A DNA stretch of 64,000 bases, taken from assembly GCF_038051985.1 (NCBI RefSeq), contig NZ_CP150291.1:1736001-1800000 (forward strand). The letters are read 5' to 3'. The notes under the pieces were generated by a model. The model saw only the letters and a list, made by a program, of their open reading frames with translations, made no database searches and was not told the DNA's origin. The position numbers were made by a program, and so were the translations under genes. This document shows, in pieces, positions 15,591 through 24,653 of this stretch; position 1 is the stretch's first letter; the number at the start of each line of letters is the position of its first letter. The stretch comes from Solibacillus sp. FSL H8-0523 (GTDB lineage: Bacteria; Bacillota; Bacilli; Bacillales_A; Planococcaceae).

Positions 15591-15685
15591 AAAAAGCCTA
15601 TAAAATCAAGTTGATTCAATAAGCTGTTTCAAGTATTAATTTACAATTTGTGATTCAAAAGAGAACCATAACTTTTCGCGCAGCC
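15591..15685. repeat. Decayed terminator plus inverted family A repeat
   Basis: A minus-strand hairpin (AGCTTATTGAATC... ending in seven T) at about 15594-15635 resembles the terminator after the intact HrtA-like gene at 29690-29733. It is followed by a segment (15625-15685, TTTGTGATTCAAAAGAG core) matching 55931-55980. The 15347-15719 interval contains no gene. Confidence 0.55.
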
Positions 15686-15719
15686 CCTTTTTTCTACGTC
15701 TAGCCTTTTGTTTTACTGC

Positions 15720-16004
15720 GCTGTTAAAATCCCGTCTTCCATACGATACACTTTATCGAGAATTCATGCGTTACCATGATGGCTGCTATATTGCGTGATT
15801 TTACTTCATAGCGAATTTGTTTTACGACTTCAAATGCGCGGTTTGAGTCAAGACTTGCTGTCGGCTCGTCCGCTAAAATGATGTTTGAGTTATTAACAAA
15901 CGCACGCGCGATGGCCACACGTTGACGTTCACGACCGGATAATTCGTACGGGAATTTTTTCAACTTGTCGACTAAACCAAGGTCATTTAGTAAGCTAATC
16001 GCAA
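15720..16004 (-). pseudogene. Decayed 3' half of an HrtA/MacB-type ABC ATPase gene
   Basis: The minus strand encodes LLNDLGLVDKLKKFPYELSGRERQRVAIA and continues through ILADEPTASLDSNRAFEVVKQIR, closely matching residues ~130-225 of the intact ATPase at 29001-29678. The N-terminal half with Walker A is absent. The ABC signature is altered (LSGRE for LSGGE). A small deletion after VTHE shifts the frame; the expected ending DKVYRMEDGILT is readable in the next frame. It is a partial duplicate that is clearly not functional. Confidence 0.85.
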
Positions 16005-16122
16005 ATCCAAAATAATAATCAAATACACAAAATGTTCCACAACGCTATTACGAGTGATAGGTTCCATGTTAAAATATGGGGGACATTCAACGAGTGCTAC
16101 ATGAGATAGAAGGAGTACATAT

Positions 16123-16854
16123 ATGCAGGTAGAAGATATTTATTTACAAAATGGCAAGCAAGCCGTGTTATTGCTACATAGTTTTACGAGTAACGCAAAG
16201 GAAATGAAATATATCGCGCAGCGCTTATATGAAGCTGGTTATACAGTATATGCGCCGAATTTAGCGGGGCACGGAGCCGCACCGGAGCGCTTATTCGCTT
16301 CATCCATGGACCATGTATGGCAGGGTGCTTATCAGGCATTTGAGCAGTTAGTGAATAACGGTTTTGAGAAAATTGCAGTAGTAGGACAATCACTTGGTGG
16401 CGTACTTGGCATGCGCCTAGCGAATCGCTACATGGCGTGCAATGGGTTAGCGATTGTGTCATCACCTGTGCTGGAGCGTCCGATTGATGGCTTAGAAAAG
16501 CGTGTGGAATTTTTCTCGCAGCGCTATTTAACAAATAACGGCGCAACAAAAGAAGAGCTCGAAAAATTTTTAAACGAGCATTTCCCACGCCCATCCGACA
16601 AAATGATTGCCTTACAGCAATTCATCGTCGGCTCACAGCGCGAAATGAGTGAACTGAAGCAACCACTATTTTTAGCAAAAGGCATGCTCGATGAAGCCGT
16701 GTTTCATGAAAGTATGGATTTAATCGCAGAGGCCGCCCAAAGTGACGTGATTATGAAGAAGTGCTATGAAAACAGCGGGCATTTAATCACGCTTGGGAAA
16801 GAGCGCGATGTTTTGGCTGAGGATGTTTTAGTGTTTTTGGGGAATTTGGAATAG
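16123..16854 (+). CDS. Alpha/beta-hydrolase, Est30-type carboxylesterase
   Basis: The 243-residue protein has the oxyanion region LLLHSFTSNAKEMKYIA, nucleophile elbow GQSLGG (Ser about residue 93), an acid near GMLDEAVFH and the catalytic His in SGHLITLGKERD. The short cap and overall length match the monoacylglycerol lipase/Est30 carboxylesterase group. AGAAGGAG precedes the ATG. It stands alone. Confidence 0.85.
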   Translation: MQVEDIYLQNGKQAVLLLHSFTSNAKEMKYIAQRLYEAGYTVYAPNLAGHGAAPERLFASSMDHVWQGAYQAFEQLVNNGFEKIAVVGQSLGGVLGMRLANRYMACNGLAIVSSPVLERPIDGLEKRVEFFSQRYLTNNGATKEELEKFLNEHFPRPSDKMIALQQFIVGSQREMSELKQPLFLAKGMLDEAVFHESMDLIAEAAQSDVIMKKCYENSGHLITLGKERDVLAEDVLVFLGNLE

Positions 16855-17471
16855 AGTTTGAATTGAAGAGGTAGAATTAATGTGAAGCGCTTTGAATCCA
16901 AGAGTTTTTGGGTTTGGGGCGTTTTTTTTGGTCATAGATAATTATGTAGATGATGAGGAATGCTTAAATGTACCTTTTGGAAAATTCAAACAAGAGAGTC
17001 GTCTTTTAAAGGGAATCAGTTTTCTATAGAATGTGCAAGCAACGATGAGAATCCAATTAACGGATGAGCAAATAGCTTATATGCAGTTTCATATAGAGAA
17101 TATTTTTAAGCAATAACTATATTTTAGAAACAAGCAGATGAGATAATTTTAAGTAAATCTATAGTAATTGAAAGTGTATTCAAAAGAGAAAAATGATAGT
17201 AAGCCCGGTTTGGTCCCTAATACTTGCACATATCGATTGGATAGGCAATATGTGCGTAATTTTTCAAAGCGATTAGACGGAAATAGAAAATTCCTGTTGG
17301 TTAATGAATTTGACCATACCAATGTGTGATTGAAACATAACATAATAGAACCTTCTACTGCATGATAGGAATATCATCTGTCAATCAAACTTGAACTAAA
17401 TAGATAGTTATCTAATAGATTATTCTTTTTATTATGGGTAGAAGAGACAAACAAAAAAGGAGGATTGTTTT
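16855..17471. other. Gene-free interval with possible decayed sequence
   Basis: An imperfect hairpin with an eight-T tail at 16884-16930 may terminate the esterase gene. Further on, 17048-17119 encodes 23 residues (MRIQLTDEQIAYMQFHIENI and three more) that faintly resemble the end of a PRD regulatory domain, but no start signal or upstream domain is present. No other feature is visible. Confidence 0.35.
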
Positions 17472-19241
17472 ATGAAAGAATGTGGTGATGGCTGTATAAA
17501 TACGAATCCAGCTAACGGATGCTCCGTAGAAGAAGGCAGTGGTACAGTCGCAAGTGGATTTGCTTCTCATGCGGAGGGACTTGATACACAGGCTAATGGA
17601 GCTGCTGCTCATGCAGAAGGAGGGCAGACACAAGCAAACGGCTTATTTTCACATGCAAAAGGAGAAAGTACAATTGCAAGAGCAAGGGCTTCCCACTCGG
17701 AAGGTAATCAAACTCAAGCAAATTTTACAGCTTCGCATGCTGAAGGCTTCCAATCAACGACGAATGCCTATGCATCACATGCGGAGGGAGGAAAAACACA
17801 AACAAACGGCTTATTTTCACATGCAGAAGGAGAAAGCACAACTGCGAGTGGAAGGGCTTCCCATGCGGAAGGATTTAGAACAACTACGAGTGGAAGAGCT
17901 TCGCATGCTGAAGGAATCAACACACTAGCATCTGGAGTCGCTTCTCACGCGGAAGGACAGGAGACCCAAGCAACTGCGCCACAAGCGCATGCAGAAGGGT
18001 TCCAAACAATAGCATCTGGGGTAAATTCACATGCAGAGGGTATAGGGACACAAGCAATAGGAAACTTCTCTCATGCAGAGGGTTTTCTTGTACAAGCAAT
18101 AGGAATTGGCTCACATGCAGAGGGTCAAGGAACACTAACAACTGCACGACAAGCGCATGCAGAAGGGTCCCAAACACTAGCATCTGGAGTCGCTTCACAT
18201 GCAGAGGGTAAATCAACCCGAGCAAGTGGAGACGCTTCACATGCAGAGGGTGAATTAACCCAAGCAAGTGCAACACAAGCACATGCAGAAGGTTTGCAAT
18301 CAATAGCATCTGGAGGCGCTTCACATGCAGAGGGTATGCGAACACTAGCATCTGGAGTCACTTCGCATGCAGAGGGTTTTTTTACAATAGCCAGTGGACC
18401 TTACTCTCATGCAGGAGGCTACCAAACAGAGGCATCTGGAGTCACTTCACATGCACAGGGTTTTATGTCAAAAGCCAGTGGGGACTCGGCACATGCAGAA
18501 GGTCTTAGGAATGAGGCTTTGGCTACTGCTTCTCACGTTGAGGGTATGGATAATTCTGCCACCCATATAGGATCACACATTATGGGGCAAAATGGTGTTA
18601 CGAGATTTCCTTTTTCTTGGCATTTGGCAAATGGTCTGAATGTTGGACCAACTTTAAATTCTGCTGTGATTCATGGGGCCACGGGAAATCTTTATTTGGA
18701 CGGTGCTGTGATTGCCCCTGCAGCTGCTGATTATGCCGAAATGTTTGAGACGGTAGATGGAAATGCAATAGATCCCGGTTTTTTCGTAACGTTAGAAGGA
18801 GACAAATTGCGTATTGCAACGCACAAAGATGATTATATTCTCGGTGTAGTTTCCGCTGCCCCGGCAATGGTTGCGGATGCAAGCGATCTACGTTGGCACA
18901 ATCTTTTCGCCAAGGATGAGTGGGGCAAAGTTCAATACCAAGATGTTGTCGTTCCTGAGAGTAAAGATGAAAGAGGTCAAATGGTAATACCCCAATATAT
19001 CAAACAAGAACCCGTCTTAAATCCCACTTACGATCCTTCTCAAGTTTATGTACCACGTATGGAGCGTCCTGAATGGGTCATTGTAGGCTTATTAGGAAAA
19101 TTACTCGTTCGTGATGATGGATCATGCCTAGTTAATCAGTACTGCAAACCTAATAACCAAGGAATTGCGACTTTATCAAAAGAAGGCTACCGAGTAATGA
19201 AGCGAACAGGACCAAATCAAATTTTAATTATGATCAAATGA
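17472..19241 (+). CDS. SHAEG-repeat fibre protein with C-terminal peptidase-G2-like autoproteolytic domain
   Basis: The 589 residues comprise a short Cys-containing N-terminus without a signal peptide, about 25 tandem 14-residue units of form ASGxxSHAEGxxTx (residues ~28-378), then a C-terminal domain. The repeat resembles the YadA head/left-handed beta-roll pattern. The C-terminal part (GNLYLDGAVIAPAAADYAEM, then VTLEGDKLRIA, DDYILGVVSAAPAMV) matches the peptidase_G2 or IMC self-cleaving domain of phage tail spikes and Bacillus surface proteins. It is probably a trimeric fibre released by self-cleavage. Strong AAGGAGG start signal. Host surface, spore surface and phage-derived origins all remain possible. 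Confidence 0.85.
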   Translation: MKECGDGCINTNPANGCSVEEGSGTVASGFASHAEGLDTQANGAAAHAEGGQTQANGLFSHAKGESTIARARASHSEGNQTQANFTASHAEGFQSTTNAYASHAEGGKTQTNGLFSHAEGESTTASGRASHAEGFRTTTSGRASHAEGINTLASGVASHAEGQETQATAPQAHAEGFQTIASGVNSHAEGIGTQAIGNFSHAEGFLVQAIGIGSHAEGQGTLTTARQAHAEGSQTLASGVASHAEGKSTRASGDASHAEGELTQASATQAHAEGLQSIASGGASHAEGMRTLASGVTSHAEGFFTIASGPYSHAGGYQTEASGVTSHAQGFMSKASGDSAHAEGLRNEALATASHVEGMDNSATHIGSHIMGQNGVTRFPFSWHLANGLNVGPTLNSAVIHGATGNLYLDGAVIAPAAADYAEMFETVDGNAIDPGFFVTLEGDKLRIATHKDDYILGVVSAAPAMVADASDLRWHNLFAKDEWGKVQYQDVVVPESKDERGQMVIPQYIKQEPVLNPTYDPSQVYVPRMERPEWVIVGLLGKLLVRDDGSCLVNQYCKPNNQGIATLSKEGYRVMKRTGPNQILIMIK

Positions 19242-19378
19242 AATTCATACGAATGAACAGTTTGTAATAAAAATCAAATAGTTGCAACAAAATCCCAAAA
19301 TACCCACCCCAAAAGAATAAAACCTCCCCAAAATACCCACCCTAAGCCGATAATAGCTAAAGGGAAAGAAGGTATTCC

Positions 19379-20236
19379 ATGAACAACAACCTAAACAATG
19401 ACATGAACTACGGTAGCGACTACAAATATATCCCAGCTACTTCACTCCGAAGTGGAAACGGCATCGAGGTACTACCTGACTTGTATATGCACACGATTCA
19501 AATTGTGAATATTGTATTCTACGGAAACCCAGATAACAGTGAGTTTGTATTAATTGATGCAGGGATGCCCAAAAGTGCAAAGGAAATCATTGGGGTAGCT
19601 GAAAAGCGGTTTGGCGCAGATTGCAGACCGAGCGCAATCGTTTTGACACATGGTCATTTTGATCATGTAGGCGCGATTATTGAATTAATCGAGTATTGGC
19701 AAGTCCCTGTCTATGCACATCCTTTAGAGTTGCCTTATTTAACGGGTCAAAAAAATTATCCTGAAGCCGATTCAAGTGTTAATGGTGGTTTGATTGCAAA
19801 AGTTTCACCATTCTTTCCTAATGAGGCCATTGATTTAGGTGCGCATGTGAAAGCACTTCCGTTAGATGGAACAATCCCGAATATGGATGGTTTTCGCTGG
19901 ATTCATACGCCCGGCCATACACCAGGGCACATCTCACTATTCAGAGATGAGGATGGTGCGTTAATTGCAGGGGATGCGTTTGTGACGGTAAAGCAAGAGT
20001 CTCTGTATAAGGTGTTGTTACAACAAAAAGAAATCAGTGGCCCTCCAAGATACTTTACGACGGATTGGTTGGCTGCTTTCCATTCCGTAAACACGTTAGA
20101 AGCTTTAAAACCCACAGTAGCCATTACCGGACACGGGGTACCGATGATGGGTGAAGAATTGACGACAAACTTACAAAAGTTAACGAATGAATTTGAACAA
20201 ATTGCGTTGCCTAATCAAGGGAAGTATTTAAATTGA
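19379..20236 (+). CDS. Metallo-beta-lactamase-fold hydrolase
   Basis: The 285-residue protein has the dinuclear-metal motif THGHFDHVGA (HxHxDH, about residue 87), then HTPGHTPGHISLF with the next ligand His, AGDAF with the bridging Asp and TGHGVPM near the C-terminus. This is the glyoxalase-II-like group; the substrate is unknown. It begins at ATG 19379 with AAGAAGG upstream. The 137-base leader contains two copies of AAAATACCCACCC. Confidence 0.88.
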   Translation: MNNNLNNDMNYGSDYKYIPATSLRSGNGIEVLPDLYMHTIQIVNIVFYGNPDNSEFVLIDAGMPKSAKEIIGVAEKRFGADCRPSAIVLTHGHFDHVGAIIELIEYWQVPVYAHPLELPYLTGQKNYPEADSSVNGGLIAKVSPFFPNEAIDLGAHVKALPLDGTIPNMDGFRWIHTPGHTPGHISLFRDEDGALIAGDAFVTVKQESLYKVLLQQKEISGPPRYFTTDWLAAFHSVNTLEALKPTVAITGHGVPMMGEELTTNLQKLTNEFEQIALPNQGKYLN

Positions 20237-20342
20237 AAGTATGGTACCGACTTGCCTTTATATAGTGCTTTTTCGACTCAACACATTAGTAGTGCCACAC
20301 AAAATGGGCATGACAATCCTTACACGTTTAAAGAATGGAAAT

Positions 20343-20408
20343 GCATCTGTATACCTCGCTCTGTTGTTTAGTGGTACTCTAAACTTTAGCGGATACAGAT
20401 GTTTTTTG
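20343..20408 (+). terminator. Possible terminator
   Basis: The arms CATCTGTAT and ATACAGATG are 37 bases apart and followed by six T. It is the only structure in the 309-base gap between the hydrolase gene and the sigma factor gene. Confidence 0.45.
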
Positions 20409-20545
20409 TGTTTAGCAAGAACAGATTTTGGCGCAGAGCCGAAATTTTAACCTTTTACAGTTTTAAGCAAGAAATGAAATAATAAAACTTTTGTGAGTCA
20501 ATATCAATTCGATGCTCGTCTAATTTATAAGGGGAGGTGCAATGA

Positions 20546-21094
20546 GTGATAGATCTTGAAGCAGAATATTCAGAAGTTTCATCAGACGTATTGCTAAATC
20601 AACTGATGGAGGACTATGCAACCGATTTGAAAAGAATTGCTTTCTTATATGTAAATGACATGTCTGAATGTGAGGATATTATTCAAGAAGTCTTTATATC
20701 CTGTTACCAAAAGTTATCTAGCTTCCGACATGAATCTAGCTATAAGACTTGGTTAATCCGTATTACTATCAATAAATGTAAGGATTATAAGAAGCGTTGG
20801 AGTATAAAAAAACTGATTTATAGGCCGATTATTTCATCCGTTTTCACGGCACCATCTGCAGAAGAACAATTTATTAATGAACAGACTTCAAGAAGTATGA
20901 TAGAACAAATAGCTAAACTACCAACTAAATATAAAGAGGTAATCATCCTATATTATTATCAGCAATTAACTATGACCGAAATAAGTGAAATCCTCAATGT
21001 AAATATTAATACGATTAAATCAAGATTACTTCGTGGAAAGAAAATTCTTCAAAATAAATTGGAAAGGAGTGATACTAGTGGACAAGTTCGATAA
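20546..21094 (+). CDS. ECF sigma factor
   Basis: The 182-residue protein has region 2 (DLKRIAFLYVNDMSECEDIIQEVFISCYQKLSSFRHESSYKTWLIRITINKCKD) and region 4 (LPTKYKEVIILYYYQQLTMTEISEILNVNINTIKSRLLRGKKIL). It is a complete factor of the SigV/SigW-like size. The GTG start has GGGGAGG just upstream. The following gene overlaps its 3' end and encodes a membrane protein that fits an anti-sigma factor, so the pair probably responds to an envelope signal. Confidence 0.92.
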   Translation: MIDLEAEYSEVSSDVLLNQLMEDYATDLKRIAFLYVNDMSECEDIIQEVFISCYQKLSSFRHESSYKTWLIRITINKCKDYKKRWSIKKLIYRPIISSVFTAPSAEEQFINEQTSRSMIEQIAKLPTKYKEVIILYYYQQLTMTEISEILNVNINTIKSRLLRGKKILQNKLERSDTSGQVR

Positions 21095-21893
21095 ACATGT
21101 GAAAGAAGAGGTACAGGGATACTTGAATAAACATGTACACTTTTCTCGCGAAGAAAGTCAGCAAATTCGTAGAAAAACAGCAAATAAAAGCTCAACAAAA
21201 AAGTTTTATGGAGTTTATTACACCGTTTTGGCTTCGGCAATTGTTTTGTTTACCATTCTAAGCTTACCGTTTTTTAAAAATTTGAACTTTAATAGTAGCT
21301 CCCAATCTGCTTACTTTGCAGTGGAAGAACAGGAAACTGAGGATAATGAGCATATAAATGTTTCTTTAGATAGTATGGTTAATGGAAAGGCCATTGAAAG
21401 AAGTCGGGAAATGATGTCAAATGAAGTAACAAACAATTTACAACGATCGATTATTAACAATCCAGAAAAGTATGAACTTAAGAAAGCTAGTTTTAATTAC
21501 TTGTCTAAAAGCGGTGAATACAAAGAACCCTATTCTTCAAAGGAAATCACCTTAGCCTTAAGTTTTCAAAGTCAACAAAATGCTTACTTCACCCAAATTT
21601 TTAAAGGTGAAATTAACCTTGAAGACAACCATGAAATAGTAGAAAAAGTAGGAGAATGGAGTCTCATTCCAGAATCTAAAACACATAGGAATATGGAAGA
21701 AAATAAATACATTATAGCTGTTTCGGAAATATTAATGAATCAAGAAAAGTATACAATAATCGTTCAAACTTATGACATTCATGATGATTTTTATGCCAAC
21801 CCTTATTCTAAAACGGATATACTAAATTTTACAGAATCTTTGAAATCAGAATTAGCAGTAAAGAATTTATTAGAAATAAATACCGAGGACTAG
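21078..21893 (+). CDS. Probable membrane-bound anti-sigma factor
   Basis: The 271-residue protein has a cytoplasmic N-terminus of about 50 residues, one transmembrane helix (VYYTVLASAIVLFTILSLPFF) and a ~190-residue extracytoplasmic domain. This is the usual anti-ECF-sigma layout, and the gene overlaps the sigma gene by 17 bp. I chose the GTG at 21078 (AAAGGAG eight bases upstream); an ATG at 21033 in frame would lie inside the sigma gene without a site. The extracytoplasmic domain is not recognised. The role rests on context. Confidence 0.75.
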   Translation: MDKFDKHVKEEVQGYLNKHVHFSREESQQIRRKTANKSSTKKFYGVYYTVLASAIVLFTILSLPFFKNLNFNSSSQSAYFAVEEQETEDNEHINVSLDSMVNGKAIERSREMMSNEVTNNLQRSIINNPEKYELKKASFNYLSKSGEYKEPYSSKEITLALSFQSQQNAYFTQIFKGEINLEDNHEIVEKVGEWSLIPESKTHRNMEENKYIIAVSEILMNQEKYTIIVQTYDIHDDFYANPYSKTDILNFTESLKSELAVKNLLEINTED

Positions 21894-21936
21894 AGTATAT
21901 TTTTTAATAAAATAGAAGATAAGTAATAAAAGCAAT

Positions 21937-21980
21937 AAATGGCCATCTATCTGAATTTTTTATCGGATAGATGGCTATTT
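21937..21980 (+). terminator. Rho-independent terminator of the sigma/anti-sigma operon
   Basis: A 17-bp stem with two G-T pairs (AAATGGCCATCTATCTG with its partner ending GGCTATTT) is followed by TTTT. Confidence 0.75.
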
Positions 21981-22087
21981 TGCATTTGACTCTGATGAAC
22001 GGCTTAATATATATTAGCTGCTTTCGCAATGGCATTCAACGATTGGTTTTGCTTCTTGCTGACAAACTCTAGTGAAGTATATAACGT

Positions 22088-22128
22088 GCCGGGTGCACAA
22101 ACAATTCTGACTTGTTTGTGCACCCGGT
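22088..22128. terminator. Very stable hairpin between convergent genes
   Basis: A perfect 15-bp GC-rich stem (CCGGGTGCACAAACA and its complement) has a 9-base loop. It lacks a clear T-tract on either strand but lies between the convergent sigma operon and transglutaminase gene, so it may act as a two-way barrier or mRNA-stabilising structure. Confidence 0.5.
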
Positions 22129-22194
22129 ACCGATTTTGATCCTTCAATTATTTAGGAGCTTTCAACCACAGATAGTGTATGAACGTTTCCACTA

Positions 22195-23484
22195 TTATAA
22201 ATAGTCCTCTGTAGCAGTAGCCGGATAAAGTGTCGTATCCCACTGATGATTTTTGGTAATCGTTTTGTCAGAAATTAAAAAGTAATCATAGCGAATATTT
22301 TTTCCTTGGTCGGGGAGGGGGTCATTCCAAGTAGTGTCTAAATGATACCAAGCATTGTCTACTTTCACTAGGTTCCATGCATGTGGTCCACCAGCATCAC
22401 CTACGACATATTTTGCTTCGACCCCTAGTTCCTCTAACATAAGGTACGCAGCAAGTGCATAGCCTTCACATACGCCTTCTCCATGAAATAAAATCGCGTA
22501 GGGCGTATGTGGGTTGACCGCGCTTTGGGCATTATATTTGGTTTGTGAAACTAAATAATCGTTCACAAATTTCACTTTTTCAGCGTCTGTTAACCCCGCA
22601 CTTAAACTTTGAGTAACTTGTTTGATTTTCCCCAGTACGAGGGCATTTTGTTCGGCGGTTAAATCGTAAGATATGGTTGCTTGAAGTTCAACAGCACGCT
22701 CGTTGCCAATTGCTCGCGTACTAAAATCACTCATAATCGCCCAGAAATAAGGCTCATTTTCCTTTAAATATTCATAGGCATTTTCTAAATCCTCGTCAAA
22801 ATTTTGAATGTTTCCTTCATATTGAATGGTAAACTGCGCTTCGAAGTTCCGCATGTTCCCCGCAATCGCTGGTCCTAATTGCGCTGCCGAAGCAGTTGAA
22901 GCTGGAGCGTCCTGTGTAGGGTAGATGGGAACAATGTCCTCTGCTTGAATGTCGGGTAATTCAAAGCTTTTCAGTTCATTACTAGACAAAATAGTAGAGA
23001 CCAGTTGTTTGAATCCATCTTCAATATTTCCGCTAACTTGTAATTTGATCTCTGGATTGACTGTAGGCAATGTTAACGAAGATGCCTTATATTCATCGAC
23101 GACAATCGCACCAAAAAGCAGGCTAGCGAGGAAGAAAACGAACGCACTTAAGCCTTTAATAGTAGCGACGGATTTCGAATAGAACCGCGTAAATGGATTT
23201 TTAGTTATTCGCTTGAGCTCGTTATTGACTTGTCGCTCAAATTGACGTCTATTTCGAATCAAAAATCGATTTCGGTCGTAAATGACTTGCTCATAGATGC
23301 GTTTATAAATCTCGAATAATAGGGAATTATAACCTTTTGCTTGCTGAATTTGAGCTCGGTAATTTTTCAGCTCTTTTTTGAGTTTTTTGCGTATATAAAA
23401 CTGCCCCATAAACGATTTGAATGTTACGAAGAACAGGCTAAATAGAAAAAGAAATAGCACAGAAAAAAGAATAAGATTGCTCAT
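22195..23484 (-). CDS. Membrane protein with transglutaminase-like domain
   Basis: The 429-residue protein has an N-terminal helix, a basic coiled region (KKLKKELKNYRAQIQQAKG), a second helix (LSAFVFFLASLLFGAIVV), an extracellular linker domain and a C-terminal transglutaminase core. The catalytic triad is seen as Cys in GEGVCEGYA, His in GGPHAWNLV and Asp in YHLDTTWND. Bacterial members act as proteases or crosslinkers at the envelope. It is monocistronic and faces the sigma operon. Confidence 0.82.
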   Translation of the reverse strand: MSNLILFSVLFLFLFSLFFVTFKSFMGQFYIRKKLKKELKNYRAQIQQAKGYNSLLFEIYKRIYEQVIYDRNRFLIRNRRQFERQVNNELKRITKNPFTRFYSKSVATIKGLSAFVFFLASLLFGAIVVDEYKASSLTLPTVNPEIKLQVSGNIEDGFKQLVSTILSSNELKSFELPDIQAEDIVPIYPTQDAPASTASAAQLGPAIAGNMRNFEAQFTIQYEGNIQNFDEDLENAYEYLKENEPYFWAIMSDFSTRAIGNERAVELQATISYDLTAEQNALVLGKIKQVTQSLSAGLTDAEKVKFVNDYLVSQTKYNAQSAVNPHTPYAILFHGEGVCEGYALAAYLMLEELGVEAKYVVGDAGGPHAWNLVKVDNAWYHLDTTWNDPLPDQGKNIRYDYFLISDKTITKNHQWDTTLYPATATEDYL

Positions 23485-23911
23485 AAGCGGCCTCCATTAA
23501 GTAATAAATCTATTTCTATTGTAAAGTGAAATGTTGAAATTAACCACTTTAATGGAACTGTGCCGTAGTATCGCAAAACTTTAGAAGCCCAGCTACAGAT
23601 GACAATAAAAGTTTTTTAAAGTAAACGTATAAAAGTTAATTATCGACCTATAATATAAAAGATTTCACTTCCAAAATCTAAATGACTAGGAGGGTTAACC
23701 CGATGAGTGCGATTGATCGTTATCTCTGAAGGACCATCAAAACTGATTACAGCTAGAGCAAAATTTTCTTAGGAGAATTAATGTGAAAGCGAGGCAGTGT
23801 GTCATGGAGAATTATATGTAAGTGGTAATCACGCCCGGAAAATAATTTTTCCGGGTTTTTTCTGTTGTGTAATAGATTTCCAATGAACTGATTTTATTTT
23901 ATAATAAAGGA
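23485..23911. other. Gene-poor interval with two tiny frames and a terminator
   Basis: An AGGAGGG site at 23695-23701 precedes a frame of only eight codons (MSAIDRYL). Another AGGAG at about 23771 precedes a 13-codon GTG frame. Both look like remnants or leader frames, not genes. A strong terminator follows at 23834. Confidence 0.35.
23834..23862 (+). terminator. Rho-independent terminator
   Basis: The perfect stem CCCGGAAAA/TTTTCCGGG has a 4-base loop and is followed by TTTTTT. It isolates the two-component operon from upstream transcription. Confidence 0.8.
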
Positions 23912-23947
23912 ATGAACGTAGCACCATTTAGAAGTGGAGTGTTTATA

Positions 23948-24649
23948 TTGAAGAAAAAAATATTGATTATTGAGGATGACCAGGCGATTAGCCAAATGGT
24001 TAGTGATAGTTTATCTAGGGAAGATTATTTAATAACGGCTGTATATGATGGCGAAGAAGCTTTAGATGTCATGAGTCGTGAGCAGGACTTTGATTTAATT
24101 CTGTTAGATTTAATGCTACCTAAAGTGGACGGACTAGAATGTCTAAGGATGATTCGACTTAATAGTGTAGTGCCAATTTTAATTATGTCTGCAAAAGGAG
24201 ATGATGTAGACAAAGCATTGGGGCTTGGGATGGGGGCCGATGACTACATTTCAAAACCTTTTTCAATGATAGAATTAATCGCCAGAATTAAAGCGCTCAT
24301 TCGAAGAACGGCAAATTATTCTACTGAAATTACAAATAAACAAGAGCATATTATTAGAGTAGGAGATTTAGTAGTTGATTTGAACGCGTACGCTGTAACT
24401 AAAAATGGTGAAAATTTGAAACTTACAGCTACAGAATTTAATATTTTTTGTTTATTTTTAAATAAACCAAAGCAAGTATTTACGAAGGAGCAATTATATA
24501 ATCTTGTATGGCAAGCAGAGTATGTGCAAGATATGAATGTAATCAATGTACATATCAGAAGGCTTAGAGAAAAGATAGAAGAAGATCCTTCAAACCCTAA
24601 GTATGTTCAAACTTTATGGGGAATCGGCTATAGAATGGGGGAATTCTAA
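23948..24649 (+). CDS. OmpR/PhoB-family response regulator
   Basis: The 233-residue protein has a receiver domain (ILIIEDDQ acidic pocket; phospho-acceptor Asp in DLILLDLMLPKVDG; Lys in YISKPFS) and a winged-helix DNA-binding domain (LTATEFNIFCLFLNKPKQVFTKEQLYNLVW, then NVHIRRLREKIEEDPSNPKYVQTLWGIGYRM). I chose TTG 23948 (GGAG eight bases upstream, giving the canonical KKKILIIEDD start); an ATG at 23912 would add 12 residues. The kinase follows after 4 bases. Confidence 0.92.
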   Translation: MKKKILIIEDDQAISQMVSDSLSREDYLITAVYDGEEALDVMSREQDFDLILLDLMLPKVDGLECLRMIRLNSVVPILIMSAKGDDVDKALGLGMGADDYISKPFSMIELIARIKALIRRTANYSTEITNKQEHIIRVGDLVVDLNAYAVTKNGENLKLTATEFNIFCLFLNKPKQVFTKEQLYNLVWQAEYVQDMNVINVHIRRLREKIEEDPSNPKYVQTLWGIGYRMGEF

Positions 24650-24653
24650 TAAT

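Noticed and set aside
17048-17119. Short frame resembling the end of a PRD regulatory domain
   Set aside because: It has 23 residues, no upstream domain and no start signal; similarity is too weak to annotate as a gene.
17917-18361. Long open frames on the minus strand opposite the SHAEG array
   Set aside because: They arise because the sense repeat has no stop in antisense phase; the products are repetitive and lack start signals.
17540-18560. Regular 42-bp repeats that could be taken for a CRISPR array
   Set aside because: The repeats are in phase with an open frame of 589 codons, have no unique spacers of constant length between identical repeats, and encode the 14-residue SHAEG unit.
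20241-20450. 69-codon open frame between the hydrolase and sigma genes
   Set aside because: It has no ribosome binding site, crosses the proposed terminator, and its product looks random.
20546-21893. Naming the sigma/anti-sigma pair as sigV/rsiV or sigX/rsgI
   Set aside because: The extracytoplasmic domain does not show the features needed to choose among these families, so no symbol is given.
23695-23822. Two frames of 8 and 13 codons with good AGGAG sites
   Set aside because: They are too short to support as genes; kept only as a comment. Neither sits before a gene on the same transcript, because a strong terminator follows.
23912-23947. ATG start 12 codons upstream of the response regulator
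   Set aside because: The TTG at 23948 has the correctly spaced GGAG and gives the canonical regulator start; the upstream ATG has its purine run too close.
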